64,000 bases of DNA from CAVQEK01 sp964596645 (GTDB lineage Bacteria > Bacteroidota > Bacteroidia > Cytophagales > Cyclobacteriaceae): assembly GCA_964596645.1 (NCBI GenBank), contig CAZQVB010000024.1, forward strand, positions 1 to 64,000, in the 5' to 3' direction. The translations under genes were made by a program, and so were the position numbers. Of this stretch, positions 1 through 7,173 are shown one piece after another (within the stretch, counting starts at the first letter, position 1; each line of letters begins with the position of its first letter). The notes beneath the pieces were generated by a model, which saw only the letters and a list, made by a program, of their open reading frames with translations, had not been told where the DNA came from and made no database searches.

Positions 1-345
1 AAAACAACAGGCATGAGGCTGCGCCAGCGCGTATATCAGCATTGTTTTGTCAAGACTTTTCTTTGGTTCGATTCTTTTTGTCAACTGGAAAAGAAATGAA
101 CAGCCACGGATTCTCTGTATATTCTAAAGCATTTTTATCTCTATTTCACCGGTAAAGCTTTCACTTGCCGATGCTTCCAAAAGTCTTTAACCCCACACCG
201 CCAGTCTGGCGCATTTCACTCCACGGGCCGTGGGGCCGCGTCATGTCACTCCGAAACTGACGAAACACCCGCGCAAAAAGGCCACGCTAAACGGCCAAAG
301 GTGTTTCGAAGGTTTTCCGGACAAGACTGAATAGAGGCTCTTGCA
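1..345. repeat. Long direct repeat, copy A
   Basis: This stretch recurs at 496-840 with a constant offset of 495 bases and only scattered mismatches. Both copies start AAAACAACAGGCATGAGG and end at CTCTTGCA. Copy A touches the window edge, so its true left end is unknown. Reading frames inside are short, differ between the copies and look arginine-rich and accidental, so I call it non-coding. A diverged fragment containing CACTCCACGG...GTGGGGGCCGCGTCAT appears again near 31941, which marks a dispersed intergenic repeat family. No transposase or terminal inverted repeats were seen. Confidence 0.85.
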
Positions 346-362
346 TGACCCTTCTTATTGCC

Positions 363-385
363 ATGGTCTGTGCCCCACAGACCAT
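363..385. repeat. GGTCTGTG hairpin
   Basis: The arms ATGGTCTGTG and CACAGACCAT flank a CCC loop. The same core, GGTCTGTG-loop-CACAGACC, occurs twice more at 13346-13412, and a shortened form lies at 13436-13455. That makes it a member of a dispersed hairpin family. No T-run follows on either strand, so it is not an obvious intrinsic terminator. Confidence 0.75.
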
Positions 386-428
386 TTCGTGCGGTAGGCC
401 CAGCGCGCATGCACCAACCTTATGAGTC

Positions 429-449
429 ATCCTGAACTTGTTTCAGGAT
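429..449. repeat. ATCCTGAA/TTCAGGAT hairpin repeat
   Basis: The 8-base arms ATCCTGAA and TTCAGGAT flank the loop CTTGT. The same hairpin lies in opposite orientation at 31829-31849, and a relative with arms ATGCTGA/TCAGCAT is at 31638-31658. From memory, GTCATCCTGAACTTGTTTCAGG is a very common intergenic repeat in Bacteroidota genomes. It is probably a BIME-like dispersed repeat. Confidence 0.8.
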
Positions 450-495
450 CTGTTGGCTATTGGAATAAGCCGCGACTAATGGACGCCGGCGGGTC

Positions 496-840
496 AAAAC
501 AACAGGCATGAGGCTGCGCCAGCGCGTATATCAGCATTGTTTTGTCAAGAATTTTCTTTGGTTCGATTCTTTTTGTAAACTGGAAAAGAAATGAACAGCC
601 ACGGATTCTCTGAATCTTAGAAAGCGTTTTTATCTCCATTTCACCGGTAATCTTTCATATGCCCATGCTTCCAAAAGTCTTTCACCCCACACCGCCAGCT
701 TGCCGCTTTTCACTCCACGGGCCGTGGGGCCGCGTCGTGTCACTCCGAAACTGACGAAACACCCGCGCAAAAAGGCCACGCTAAACAGCCGAAGGTGTTT
801 CGAAGGTTTCTCCGGACAAGACTGGATAGAGGCTCTTGCA
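496..840. repeat. Long direct repeat, copy B
   Basis: This is the second copy of the element at 1-345, separated from it by about 150 bases that do not align throughout. Beyond position 840 the flanks diverge, but TTCAGCATCTGTTGG (901-915) resembles TTCAGGATCTGTTGG (442-456), and an identical copy lies at 31651-31665. Short open frames here, on both strands, lack any recognisable domain and are treated as shadows. From 841 to 1034 I see nothing else. Confidence 0.85.
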
Positions 841-1034
841 CGCCCCCCCATTTCCAGGGCCGGTGGCAAACTCATTGTCGGATGATAGTCTTGGATCGCT
901 TTCAGCATCTGTTGGTTATTGGGCAGATCCTTATAACCCATATACCTTTGGTTTACCAGCTATACGGCTTGATGGAAGAAGAAATTGAAATTGTTGAAAA
1001 TGGATAAATCCATTGAACATACCACGGTTAATGA

Positions 1035-1067
1035 CCATAGCCCACGGTTTCAAACCGTGGGCTATGG
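1035..1067. repeat. Perfect 16-bp inverted repeat at a gene 3' end
   Basis: CCATAGCCCACGGTTT and AAACCGTGGGCTATGG flank a single C, so the structure would be an almost loopless cruciform or hairpin. It starts two bases past the stop codon of the leftward gene at 1069-1638. No T-tract follows in the direction of that gene, so it may act as a 3' stabiliser or be a dispersed repeat rather than a classical terminator. A half-site, AACCATAGCCCATG, lies near 13462. Confidence 0.75.
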
Positions 1068-1068
1068 T

Positions 1069-1638
1069 TTAAAATCTGCGGGCGATACCGGCACTCAGGC
1101 TCCAGCTGTCGTAGGCATCTATTTTGATGTCGTACGACAGGTTGATGAGCATTTCCCATTTTGTGTTGAACTTCAAAGTCGGCTCTATGCCCAGCCTGAT
1201 CATGGCAAACTGCTCCTCGTGGGCCAGCTCCACGCCGGTGCCCAGCAGCAAGGTGAGGTAGTGCACGGGCAGGTAGCCTACAGTAGCCACCATACCGATG
1301 GGGTAAGAGCGTTCCACCACTTCGCCCCGCGTGGTCTCAATCAGAAACTCCTCAAGTATAATGTCGTTGTGCAGGCCGACCAGCCATTGAGGATGGATGA
1401 AGTAGCTGTAGTTGAGCTCCCACGACGGCAGGGTATGCCAGGTTTTGCCTCCACCCTCTACAGACTCTGCTATGTGCATATGGCCAATCAACAGGCTGAT
1501 CTCGTGCCGGCCTTCAGAGGCTTCGTCAACATCGCTCTGAGCACTAGCAGGAGCTGAAATAATGAAACAAGCCAAAAGCACAGCCAATACGGATGCCTTC
1601 AATCCTATAAGCCAATAGCCGGGTGCGTAATATTTCAT
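1069..1638 (-). CDS. Putative small outer membrane beta-barrel protein
   Basis: This 189-residue protein has an N-terminal hydrophobic signal (residues about 10-34) ending in a plausible ASAQ cleavage site. The mature part alternates hydrophobic and polar residues and ends in aromatic Phe (GIARRF), as outer membrane barrels do. I recognise no specific family. It may resemble the small porin-like OMPs common in Bacteroidota. The start is the first Met before the signal. It stands alone, with a perfect inverted repeat right after its stop and divergent sulfatase sequence upstream. Function is unknown; the outer membrane location is inferred from the signal and C-terminus. Confidence 0.6.
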   Translation of the reverse strand: MKYYAPGYWLIGLKASVLAVLLACFIISAPASAQSDVDEASEGRHEISLLIGHMHIAESVEGGGKTWHTLPSWELNYSYFIHPQWLVGLHNDIILEEFLIETTRGEVVERSYPIGMVATVGYLPVHYLTLLLGTGVELAHEEQFAMIRLGIEPTLKFNTKWEMLINLSYDIKIDAYDSWSLSAGIARRF

Positions 1639-2044
1639 GGTCGGAGTATTAAATCGCTAAACTCGTGTAAAAAATGCAAGCGAGAAAGTGCCACTCTTCA
1701 ATTGATCATGTCTTCTATGCCTTTCCTGTATAGACAGCTTTTTGAGTGATAAGAATACCGACGTCAGTAGTATTTTCTGAGTGGAACAAACGATGAGAAA
1801 CCTCCATTTTTCGGGCCCAAGGTGTATTCCTAGGGTGGAGTTCCTGTCCGAAGACGCGTTTTTGCACAGGCAGAAGATCGAAGTAGAGAACACTATTTAT
1901 AAGTCAATATTCGACGAATCTTTGCAAGCAAAGGTGCGGCTTGCGCTTCGTCTGCACATTTATGAACCTAATTTGTCTTTAACTGCAATCATCTGCACCA
2001 CATCATGGTGTTTGATGCCATCGTTTTTAACTAACTACACACGT
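1639..2044. other. Divergent intergenic region before the sulfatase
   Basis: About 400 bases separate the leftward outer membrane protein from the rightward sulfatase. An open frame in phase with the sulfatase runs back to 1781. Its 88 extra residues show no domain and come before a clear signal peptide, so I leave them out. The region presumably holds both promoters, but I found no convincing TAnnTTTG element. Confidence 0.5.
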
Positions 2045-3643
2045 ATGAACCAATTTCAACTGATGCTCAGAAACAGAGCAGTTCTGGCGGCCGCAATCTT
2101 GCTTTTCGGCAGCCTATTCTTCACCGACGCCTTGGCACAGGCAAAAAAGCCCAATATTCTCGTCATTTGGGGAGATGACATTGGCACCTGGAACATCAGC
2201 CACAACAATCGAGGCATGATGGGATACAAAACGCCCAGCATAGACCGCCTCGCCACAGAGGGTGTAGCATTTACAGACTACTACGGGCAGCAATCCTGCA
2301 CCGCCGGCAGGGCAGCATTTTTGGGAGGCAACGTGCCCGTACGCACAGGCATGACCAAAGTAGGTATGCCCGGAGCCCTGGAAGGTTGGCAAAAGAGCGA
2401 TGTAACCATTGCCACTGTGCTCAAAAGCCTGGGCTATGCCACAGGTCAATTTGGCAAAAATCATCAAGGCGACCGCGATGAACACCTGCCCACCATGCAC
2501 GGATTTGATGAGTTTTTTGGCAACCTCTACCACCTGAATGCTGAGGAAGAGCCCGAAAATGAAGATTATCCCGCAGACATGATTTTGGCCGATGGTCAAA
2601 AATTTGCTGACAAGTTTGGCCCCCGCGGCGTGGTACACAGTTGGTCCGACGGCAAAGGAGGGCAGAAGGTTGAAGATACCGGGCCTCTCACTAAGAAGCG
2701 TATGGAAACCATTGACGAAGAAACTCTCGAAGCCGCCAAGGCCTATATCAAAAAACAGGTGGCCTCTGGCAAACCCTTTTTCACCTGGTGGAACGCCACC
2801 CGTATGCACTTCCGTACGCATGTGAAAGAAGAAAATCGCGGCATATCAGGCCAGGATGAATATAGCGACGGCATGGTGGAGCACGATCGCATGGTGGGTG
2901 AACTGCTCAATCTGCTGGACGAACTGGGTATTGCAGAAAACACCGTGGTACTCTACTCTACCGATAATGGCCCACACTACAACACCTGGCCCGACGCGGC
3001 CACTACGCCCTTTCATGGCGAAAAAAACTCCAACTGGGAAGGTGCTTTCCGGGTGCCGGCATTCGTGCGCTGGCCTGGTACATTCCCAGCCAACGTCACG
3101 CTCAATGGCATAATGGCTCATGAAGATTGGCTGCCTACATTTGCTGCCATCGCCGGAGACTCAAACATGAAAGACAAGATCATGAAAGGTGTTTCTTTAA
3201 ATGGGAGGAATTACAAAAACTACATTGATGGCGTAAATCAGTTAGATTACCTCTCAGGTAACAGTGAGCAATCTCCACGGGAGGGCTTTATTTATGTGAA
3301 TGACGCCGGACAAGTGTCTGGCATCAGATTTGGCGACTGGAAAGTGAACTTTCTGGAAAACCGTGCCGACAAGCTACAGATATGGCTGGAACCTTTTGTG
3401 GAATTGAGGGCGCCTTACCTTTTCAACCTGCGCCGGGATCCTTTTGAGAAAGCGTTGATCGGGTCAAACACCTACTATGATTGGTACATCGACCGGGCCT
3501 TCATCATGACCCCCATTCAAGCTTATGCATTCAATTTTCTCTCTACATTCAAGGACTATCCGCCCAGCCAAACCGCCGGAGACTGGAGCTTGAGCAAGGT
3601 GCAGAAACAAATAGATAATATGAACTTGAATACAGGCAATTGA
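2045..3643 (+). CDS. Secreted type I sulfatase (arylsulfatase-like)
   Basis: The 532-residue protein has a signal peptide (residues 1-32, ending DALAQ) and then the sulfatase start KPNILVIWGDDIG, whose aspartates bind the metal. The active-site signature is SCTAGRAAF, with Cys85 expected to be converted to formylglycine and Arg89 conserved. This is the C-x-A-x-R variant rather than the commoner C-x-P-S-R. A histidine/aspartate site, YSTDNGPHYNTWPD, follows mid-protein. Sulfatases of this kind hydrolyse sulfate esters on glycans or small aryl compounds; the substrate cannot be read from sequence. The start at 2045 is preferred because it directly precedes the signal. A terminator follows, then the HAD phosphatase gene. 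Confidence 0.88.
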   Translation: MNQFQLMLRNRAVLAAAILLFGSLFFTDALAQAKKPNILVIWGDDIGTWNISHNNRGMMGYKTPSIDRLATEGVAFTDYYGQQSCTAGRAAFLGGNVPVRTGMTKVGMPGALEGWQKSDVTIATVLKSLGYATGQFGKNHQGDRDEHLPTMHGFDEFFGNLYHLNAEEEPENEDYPADMILADGQKFADKFGPRGVVHSWSDGKGGQKVEDTGPLTKKRMETIDEETLEAAKAYIKKQVASGKPFFTWWNATRMHFRTHVKEENRGISGQDEYSDGMVEHDRMVGELLNLLDELGIAENTVVLYSTDNGPHYNTWPDAATTPFHGEKNSNWEGAFRVPAFVRWPGTFPANVTLNGIMAHEDWLPTFAAIAGDSNMKDKIMKGVSLNGRNYKNYIDGVNQLDYLSGNSEQSPREGFIYVNDAGQVSGIRFGDWKVNFLENRADKLQIWLEPFVELRAPYLFNLRRDPFEKALIGSNTYYDWYIDRAFIMTPIQAYAFNFLSTFKDYPPSQTAGDWSLSKVQKQIDNMNLNTGN

Positions 3644-3673
3644 TCCTTGTGTAAAAGATATCATCAAAATACA

Positions 3674-3707
3674 GACCGGGACGCCCTTCGGCTCCCGGTC
3701 ATTTTTT
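3674..3707 (+). terminator. Intrinsic terminator after the sulfatase gene
   Basis: The stem arms GACCGGGA and TCCCGGTC enclose CGCCCTTCGGC, and the hairpin is followed by ATTTTTT. It lies 30 bases after the sulfatase stop and before the next start. It would separate the sulfatase transcript from the HAD gene, or attenuate read-through. Confidence 0.8.
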
Positions 3708-3736
3708 ACACTTTATTCAATCATAGATCACGAACA

Positions 3737-4771
3737 ATGAAAATAAAGACTCAATACCACTGGCAGCTCATTCTTCTGATTTTCTTTTCTGCCTGCGGCG
3801 ACACACAACAACCAGTTTCACAACTGTCGCGAGTATTACCATCCGTACTTCCTTCCTGGAACGATGGCAATACCAAACAAAGAATTACAGATTTTGTAAG
3901 TGCCACCACCACGGAAGGTAGCCCAGACTTCGTGCAAGCGGCTGATCGCATCGCCGTCTTCGACAATGACGGTACGCTTTGGTCAGAGCAGCCTGTATAT
4001 TTTCAATTGGCCTTTGCCATGGATGAAGTGCGTCGTATGGCGGCTGACCATCCAGAATGGAAAAGCAAGGAGCCAATGAGCCAGCTTATAAAAGGCGATA
4101 TGCAGGCTTTCTTGGCAGGCGGCGAAAAATCGATTGCTGCCACGCTCGCCGCCTCGCACGCCGGTATGACCACCGAAGCATTTGACGAGGCGGTGAGAAA
4201 CTGGATGAAGACGGCGACACACCCGCTCACCGGCAAGCACTACAATGAAATGATATATCAGCCCATGGTAGAACTCTTGGAATACTTGCGCGGCCATGGG
4301 TACAAAACTTTCATAGTGTCGGGGGGAGGCGTGGATTTCATGCGCGCCTGGGCAGAAGAGGCCTATGGCATACCGCCCTATCAAATAATAGGATCGCTCG
4401 GAGGGTTGGAATACACGGTCAATGACAGCTCGGCCGTACTGAATAAGCTACCCGAACTCATATTTAACGATGATAAGACAGGCAAGCCGGTGGGCATACA
4501 TCGTGCCATTGGCAAGCGGCCAATCATCGCTGTGGGCAACAGCGACGGCGACTATCAAATGCTGCAGTACACCACTATGGGCTCCGGGCCTAGGCTGGGC
4601 ATCATCATACACCACACCGATTCTTTGCGCGAAAAAGCGTACGATCGAGACTCGCACATCGGGCAATTGCAAAAAGGCCTCGAAGATGCCCCGACTTATG
4701 GATGGCTTGTAGCAGATATGGCCTCAGACTGGAAGGTGGTTTATGCCGAAGAGGCACTCACACAGCAATAA
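3737..4771 (+). CDS. HAD-family phosphatase lipoprotein
   Basis: This 344-residue protein begins with a lipoprotein-type signal (hydrophobic stretch, then FFSAC with Cys20), so it should be membrane-anchored. HAD motif I is FDNDGTLW (Asp76 nucleophile, Asp78 acid/base). Motif II is the FIVSGGG strand, and motif III/IV is VGNSDGDYQM. The cap region between them is helical. The family hydrolyses phosphomonoesters. An upstream TTG at 3647 in frame would add 30 residues that overlap the terminator, so ATG 3737 is the better start. Substrate is unknown; phosphate scavenging outside the cytoplasm is one option. Confidence 0.8.
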   Translation: MKIKTQYHWQLILLIFFSACGDTQQPVSQLSRVLPSVLPSWNDGNTKQRITDFVSATTTEGSPDFVQAADRIAVFDNDGTLWSEQPVYFQLAFAMDEVRRMAADHPEWKSKEPMSQLIKGDMQAFLAGGEKSIAATLAASHAGMTTEAFDEAVRNWMKTATHPLTGKHYNEMIYQPMVELLEYLRGHGYKTFIVSGGGVDFMRAWAEEAYGIPPYQIIGSLGGLEYTVNDSSAVLNKLPELIFNDDKTGKPVGIHRAIGKRPIIAVGNSDGDYQMLQYTTMGSGPRLGIIIHHTDSLREKAYDRDSHIGQLQKGLEDAPTYGWLVADMASDWKVVYAEEALTQQ

Positions 4772-4781
4772 GCCAGTATGG

Positions 4782-5954
4782 CTAGCTTACTCCCTCTTTT
4801 AAAAAGGAAGAGGGGCTTTTGCCGGTCACCTTTTTAAATGCCGTCGAAAAAGAGTTGCGATTATTAAAACCGCATTGTTCCCCAATCGCTGCTAACGTAT
4901 ATTTTTCGGCCCCGCCGGATTTGAGTAGCGAAAAACAGTATTCAATGCGTGCCTTGTTGATGAAATCGGGAAAGGTAGTTTCCAGGTGCTGATTGAGATA
5001 GCTACTGATACGATAATGTGGGATTTCGGAGTCCCTGGATAAGTCATGTACTGTATATCCTTTTCTCAAAAAAACCTTATGCTCCTCCAACTGCATCTTG
5101 AGCACCATCTCTATTTCTTTGACCATTTCTGCGGATAGGCCGTTGAGCGGTGCTCTTGCCACGGTGGATAGGCACTCTTCTGATGGTACTACTTTATTGG
5201 TTTGGGCAAAATCAAAACCGTACAGTATGCGTGGAAAATAAAGCAAGAAAAAGCCCGAAGAAAGCGCAATCAGCGCCGCCGCGAAGTGAACCGCTTTGTA
5301 TACTAAGTTATGATCATTGCTTTGCAGAGTAAAATAAAATGGCAGCAGCATAAACAACTGGATTACGAGGTATGTCTGAATCCACCGGTAAGCTTCCTTT
5401 CTGCTGCCCATATGCGGGTGCCTCCGTCTATATTTCCATACCAATAGCACGCTCCAGGCCCAATAAATGTTGATAATGATGGTTCTAAATCCTGTATAAA
5501 AATTATCTGGAAACAACCTGCTCTGCGTGTAGCTCACTACCAAAAGGGGATCATGTACTTCAGATAAAATCAACTGCCGCTTGTTCTCTGTATCAAGAAG
5601 AAATACTGGCAGAAAATCAAAAAAGAAAAGCGTGGCTGGCAGCAAGTGCATCAGATGCCACCAATTAAATCTTTTATCGAAAAAAGTGTACTGAATGTAT
5701 AAGAAAGGCAAAAAAGCGTAGATGAGCCCCGCGAGGTTTCCTGTGCGGTACAAGTTCGGGTAGTGTACGATCAAACCTGAATCGATAAGGCCGGCGAGGA
5801 GGATACCGTGTGAAAGAAACAGGAAGCTCAAGCCCATCAATATGTTGGTAGACTTTCTTTTGATGCCATAGGTCACCAAGACCAGCCCCAATACAAAGCC
5901 CAGGGAGCAGGAGAATATGTAAACAAAATTGAAAAAATTTAAATCAAGTGTCAT
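4782..5954 (-). CDS. Membrane-anchored AraC-family transcriptional regulator
   Basis: In this 390-residue protein the first ~240 residues form about seven hydrophobic membrane segments. The C-terminal ~100 residues are an AraC/XylS DNA-binding domain. Its second helix-turn-helix reads LAAIGEQCGFNNRNSFSTAFKKVTGKSP, given here only in part of its length: key features are GFNNRNSF and FKKVTGKSP. This 7TM-plus-AraC layout is common in Bacteroidota and suggests a sensor that binds DNA while in the inner membrane; ligands are generally unknown. It ends the leftward gene run whose previous gene is the racemase homologue, with 199 bases between them, so it could regulate that locus. Confidence 0.85.
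   Translation of the reverse strand: MTLDLNFFNFVYIFSCSLGFVLGLVLVTYGIKRKSTNILMGLSFLFLSHGILLAGLIDSGLIVHYPNLYRTGNLAGLIYAFLPFLYIQYTFFDKRFNWWHLMHLLPATLFFFDFLPVFLLDTENKRQLILSEVHDPLLVVSYTQSRLFPDNFYTGFRTIIINIYWAWSVLLVWKYRRRHPHMGSRKEAYRWIQTYLVIQLFMLLPFYFTLQSNDHNLVYKAVHFAAALIALSSGFFLLYFPRILYGFDFAQTNKVVPSEECLSTVARAPLNGLSAEMVKEIEMVLKMQLEEHKVFLRKGYTVHDLSRDSEIPHYRISSYLNQHLETTFPDFINKARIEYCFSLLKSGGAEKYTLAAIGEQCGFNNRNSFSTAFKKVTGKSPSSFLKEGVS
4792..4820 (+). terminator. Possible terminator between convergent genes
   Basis: The arms CCCTCTT and AAGAGGG are followed by GCTTTT on the plus strand. This lies just past the HAD phosphatase stop but inside the 3' end of the convergent AraC gene. The stem is short, so this is tentative. 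Confidence 0.35.
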
Positions 5955-6153
5955 GAATTCCTGGCAAGCCTTCTTCTAATGTATAGAATTTCTGCCAGCC
6001 ATCCATCACGGCATCACCAGACTGAGAATATAAGAGTGACCTAAAACACTTGTAACTGCTTAGTTGCTCAAGCGACTTTACAAAGCACGCGGTACACTGC
6101 CCCGGGTAGCGTGCAATGAAATGGTCATTGCCTCAAACCAGTCTTTCGCAAGA

Positions 6154-6960
6154 TCACTCTAATTTTCTCATTACCTCCCCTGCACGCGCAAAGCCGGTCT
6201 CACCGCTGTTCAGCACCTTCACACCAAACTCCGCCACAGGATCGGGATGGCTGAAGCTGAACACGCTCATGGATAGCTGCGCCAGCACCACAATATCGAT
6301 ATCGTCCTTTTTTTGCGCTTCGCGAATGGCGTTGGCGATCACCTCGTTGTGCGCGGCGATATCGCCATTGCCCAGCAGCTCAAACGCTTCCTCTACTGTG
6401 GCGCCTACAAAGTTGACTTTCTTGCCGAGCCGGGTTGCCGTTTCCTGCAGCAGGTCCTGAGTGCTTTTTACTGTGGGTCCGTGGGTGGCGATCACCAGTA
6501 TTTGTCCTTCTGAGCCTGCCGCCTCCTCCATCATGGCTTCATCGATTTGTATCACAGGCACATCGAATTTTTTCATATGATCGCTCACCTGGCCGAAGGC
6601 GCGGTTCATGGTGGAGCATGTGAGCAGCACCGCGTCCACATTGTACAGGTTGAATAGATCTTCGGAGTAGCGTGCCATCAGGTCGATGTTGATCTGCGGC
6701 GGGCACGCCTCGCCGCGGTGGTGGGCCGTCATGAAGTTGAGCTGCACCGCCTCATTGCCCACATTGATGATCTTGACGCCAGGCAGCATTTTTTGTCCAA
6801 ACCAGGTAGACCACAGGCTGGTCCAGGATGAGCCGTTGACCACGCCGAGGCGCTTGCCTGCCAGCTTTGGGTCGCTGCCCTCTGCTGGTTTCAGTGTGGG
6901 CACACCGGTCACTTTCATGTAGTCGCCAAAGAGGGCGATGGGGTCGATATTGCTTTGCAT
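6154..6960 (-). CDS. Asp/Glu/hydantoin racemase superfamily protein with one catalytic cysteine
   Basis: This 268-residue protein keeps the first catalytic cysteine of the family in LLTCSTMNRAF (Cys115). At the expected second site (usually xLGCTxx) it reads VVLAQLSMS, so Gln228 sits where Cys should be. True racemases use two cysteines. Single-cysteine relatives such as arylmalonate decarboxylase, which keeps the other one, do decarboxylation. I therefore infer a non-racemase reaction such as decarboxylation, isomerisation or lysis of an acid. It lies at the downstream end of a sugar-acid type locus (kinase, transketolase, ACS transporter), which suggests a small hydroxy- or keto-acid substrate. 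No signal peptide, so cytoplasmic. Confidence 0.78.
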   Translation of the reverse strand: MQSNIDPIALFGDYMKVTGVPTLKPAEGSDPKLAGKRLGVVNGSSWTSLWSTWFGQKMLPGVKIINVGNEAVQLNFMTAHHRGEACPPQINIDLMARYSEDLFNLYNVDAVLLTCSTMNRAFGQVSDHMKKFDVPVIQIDEAMMEEAAGSEGQILVIATHGPTVKSTQDLLQETATRLGKKVNFVGATVEEAFELLGNGDIAAHNEVIANAIREAQKKDDIDIVVLAQLSMSVFSFSHPDPVAEFGVKVLNSGETGFARAGEVMRKLE

Positions 6961-7009
6961 GTTGTTGGGATATAATAAATAGTATTTGGTATAAAGTATT
7001 TAGAATTTC

Positions 7010-7065
7010 GGTCAGACTATCGTACGACAACTGTATAGTTCCTTCGTTCTGACTATCGTCTGACC
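7010..7065. promoter_or_regulatory. Repeat pair upstream of the racemase homologue
   Basis: GGTCAGAC (7010-7017) and GTCTGACC (7058-7065) form an inverted repeat. Within it, CAGACTATCGT (7013-7023) and CTGACTATCGT (7049-7059) form a near-direct repeat. The pair lies about 50-100 bases upstream of the racemase start, inside the 213-base gap after the previous stop. It may be an operator or an mRNA structure. No binding protein can be assigned. Confidence 0.35.
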
Positions 7066-7173
7066 TGCATGTTTTTGCAAGGTTTAATTGTCATTTGACC
7101 AGGGCTGGCTGGCGGCCAGACATGGGTGCGTCATTTTGAACTTTACTTTTAGTTTCATCTTTAGCGTATTTAT

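Noticed and set aside
457..1007. Several short open frames on both strands in the left repeat region
   Set aside because: They lie in the duplicated non-coding element, differ between copies, and have no domain or neighbour support.
1781..2044. 88-residue N-terminal extension of the sulfatase frame
   Set aside because: It would put a clear signal peptide in mid-protein and has no family match.
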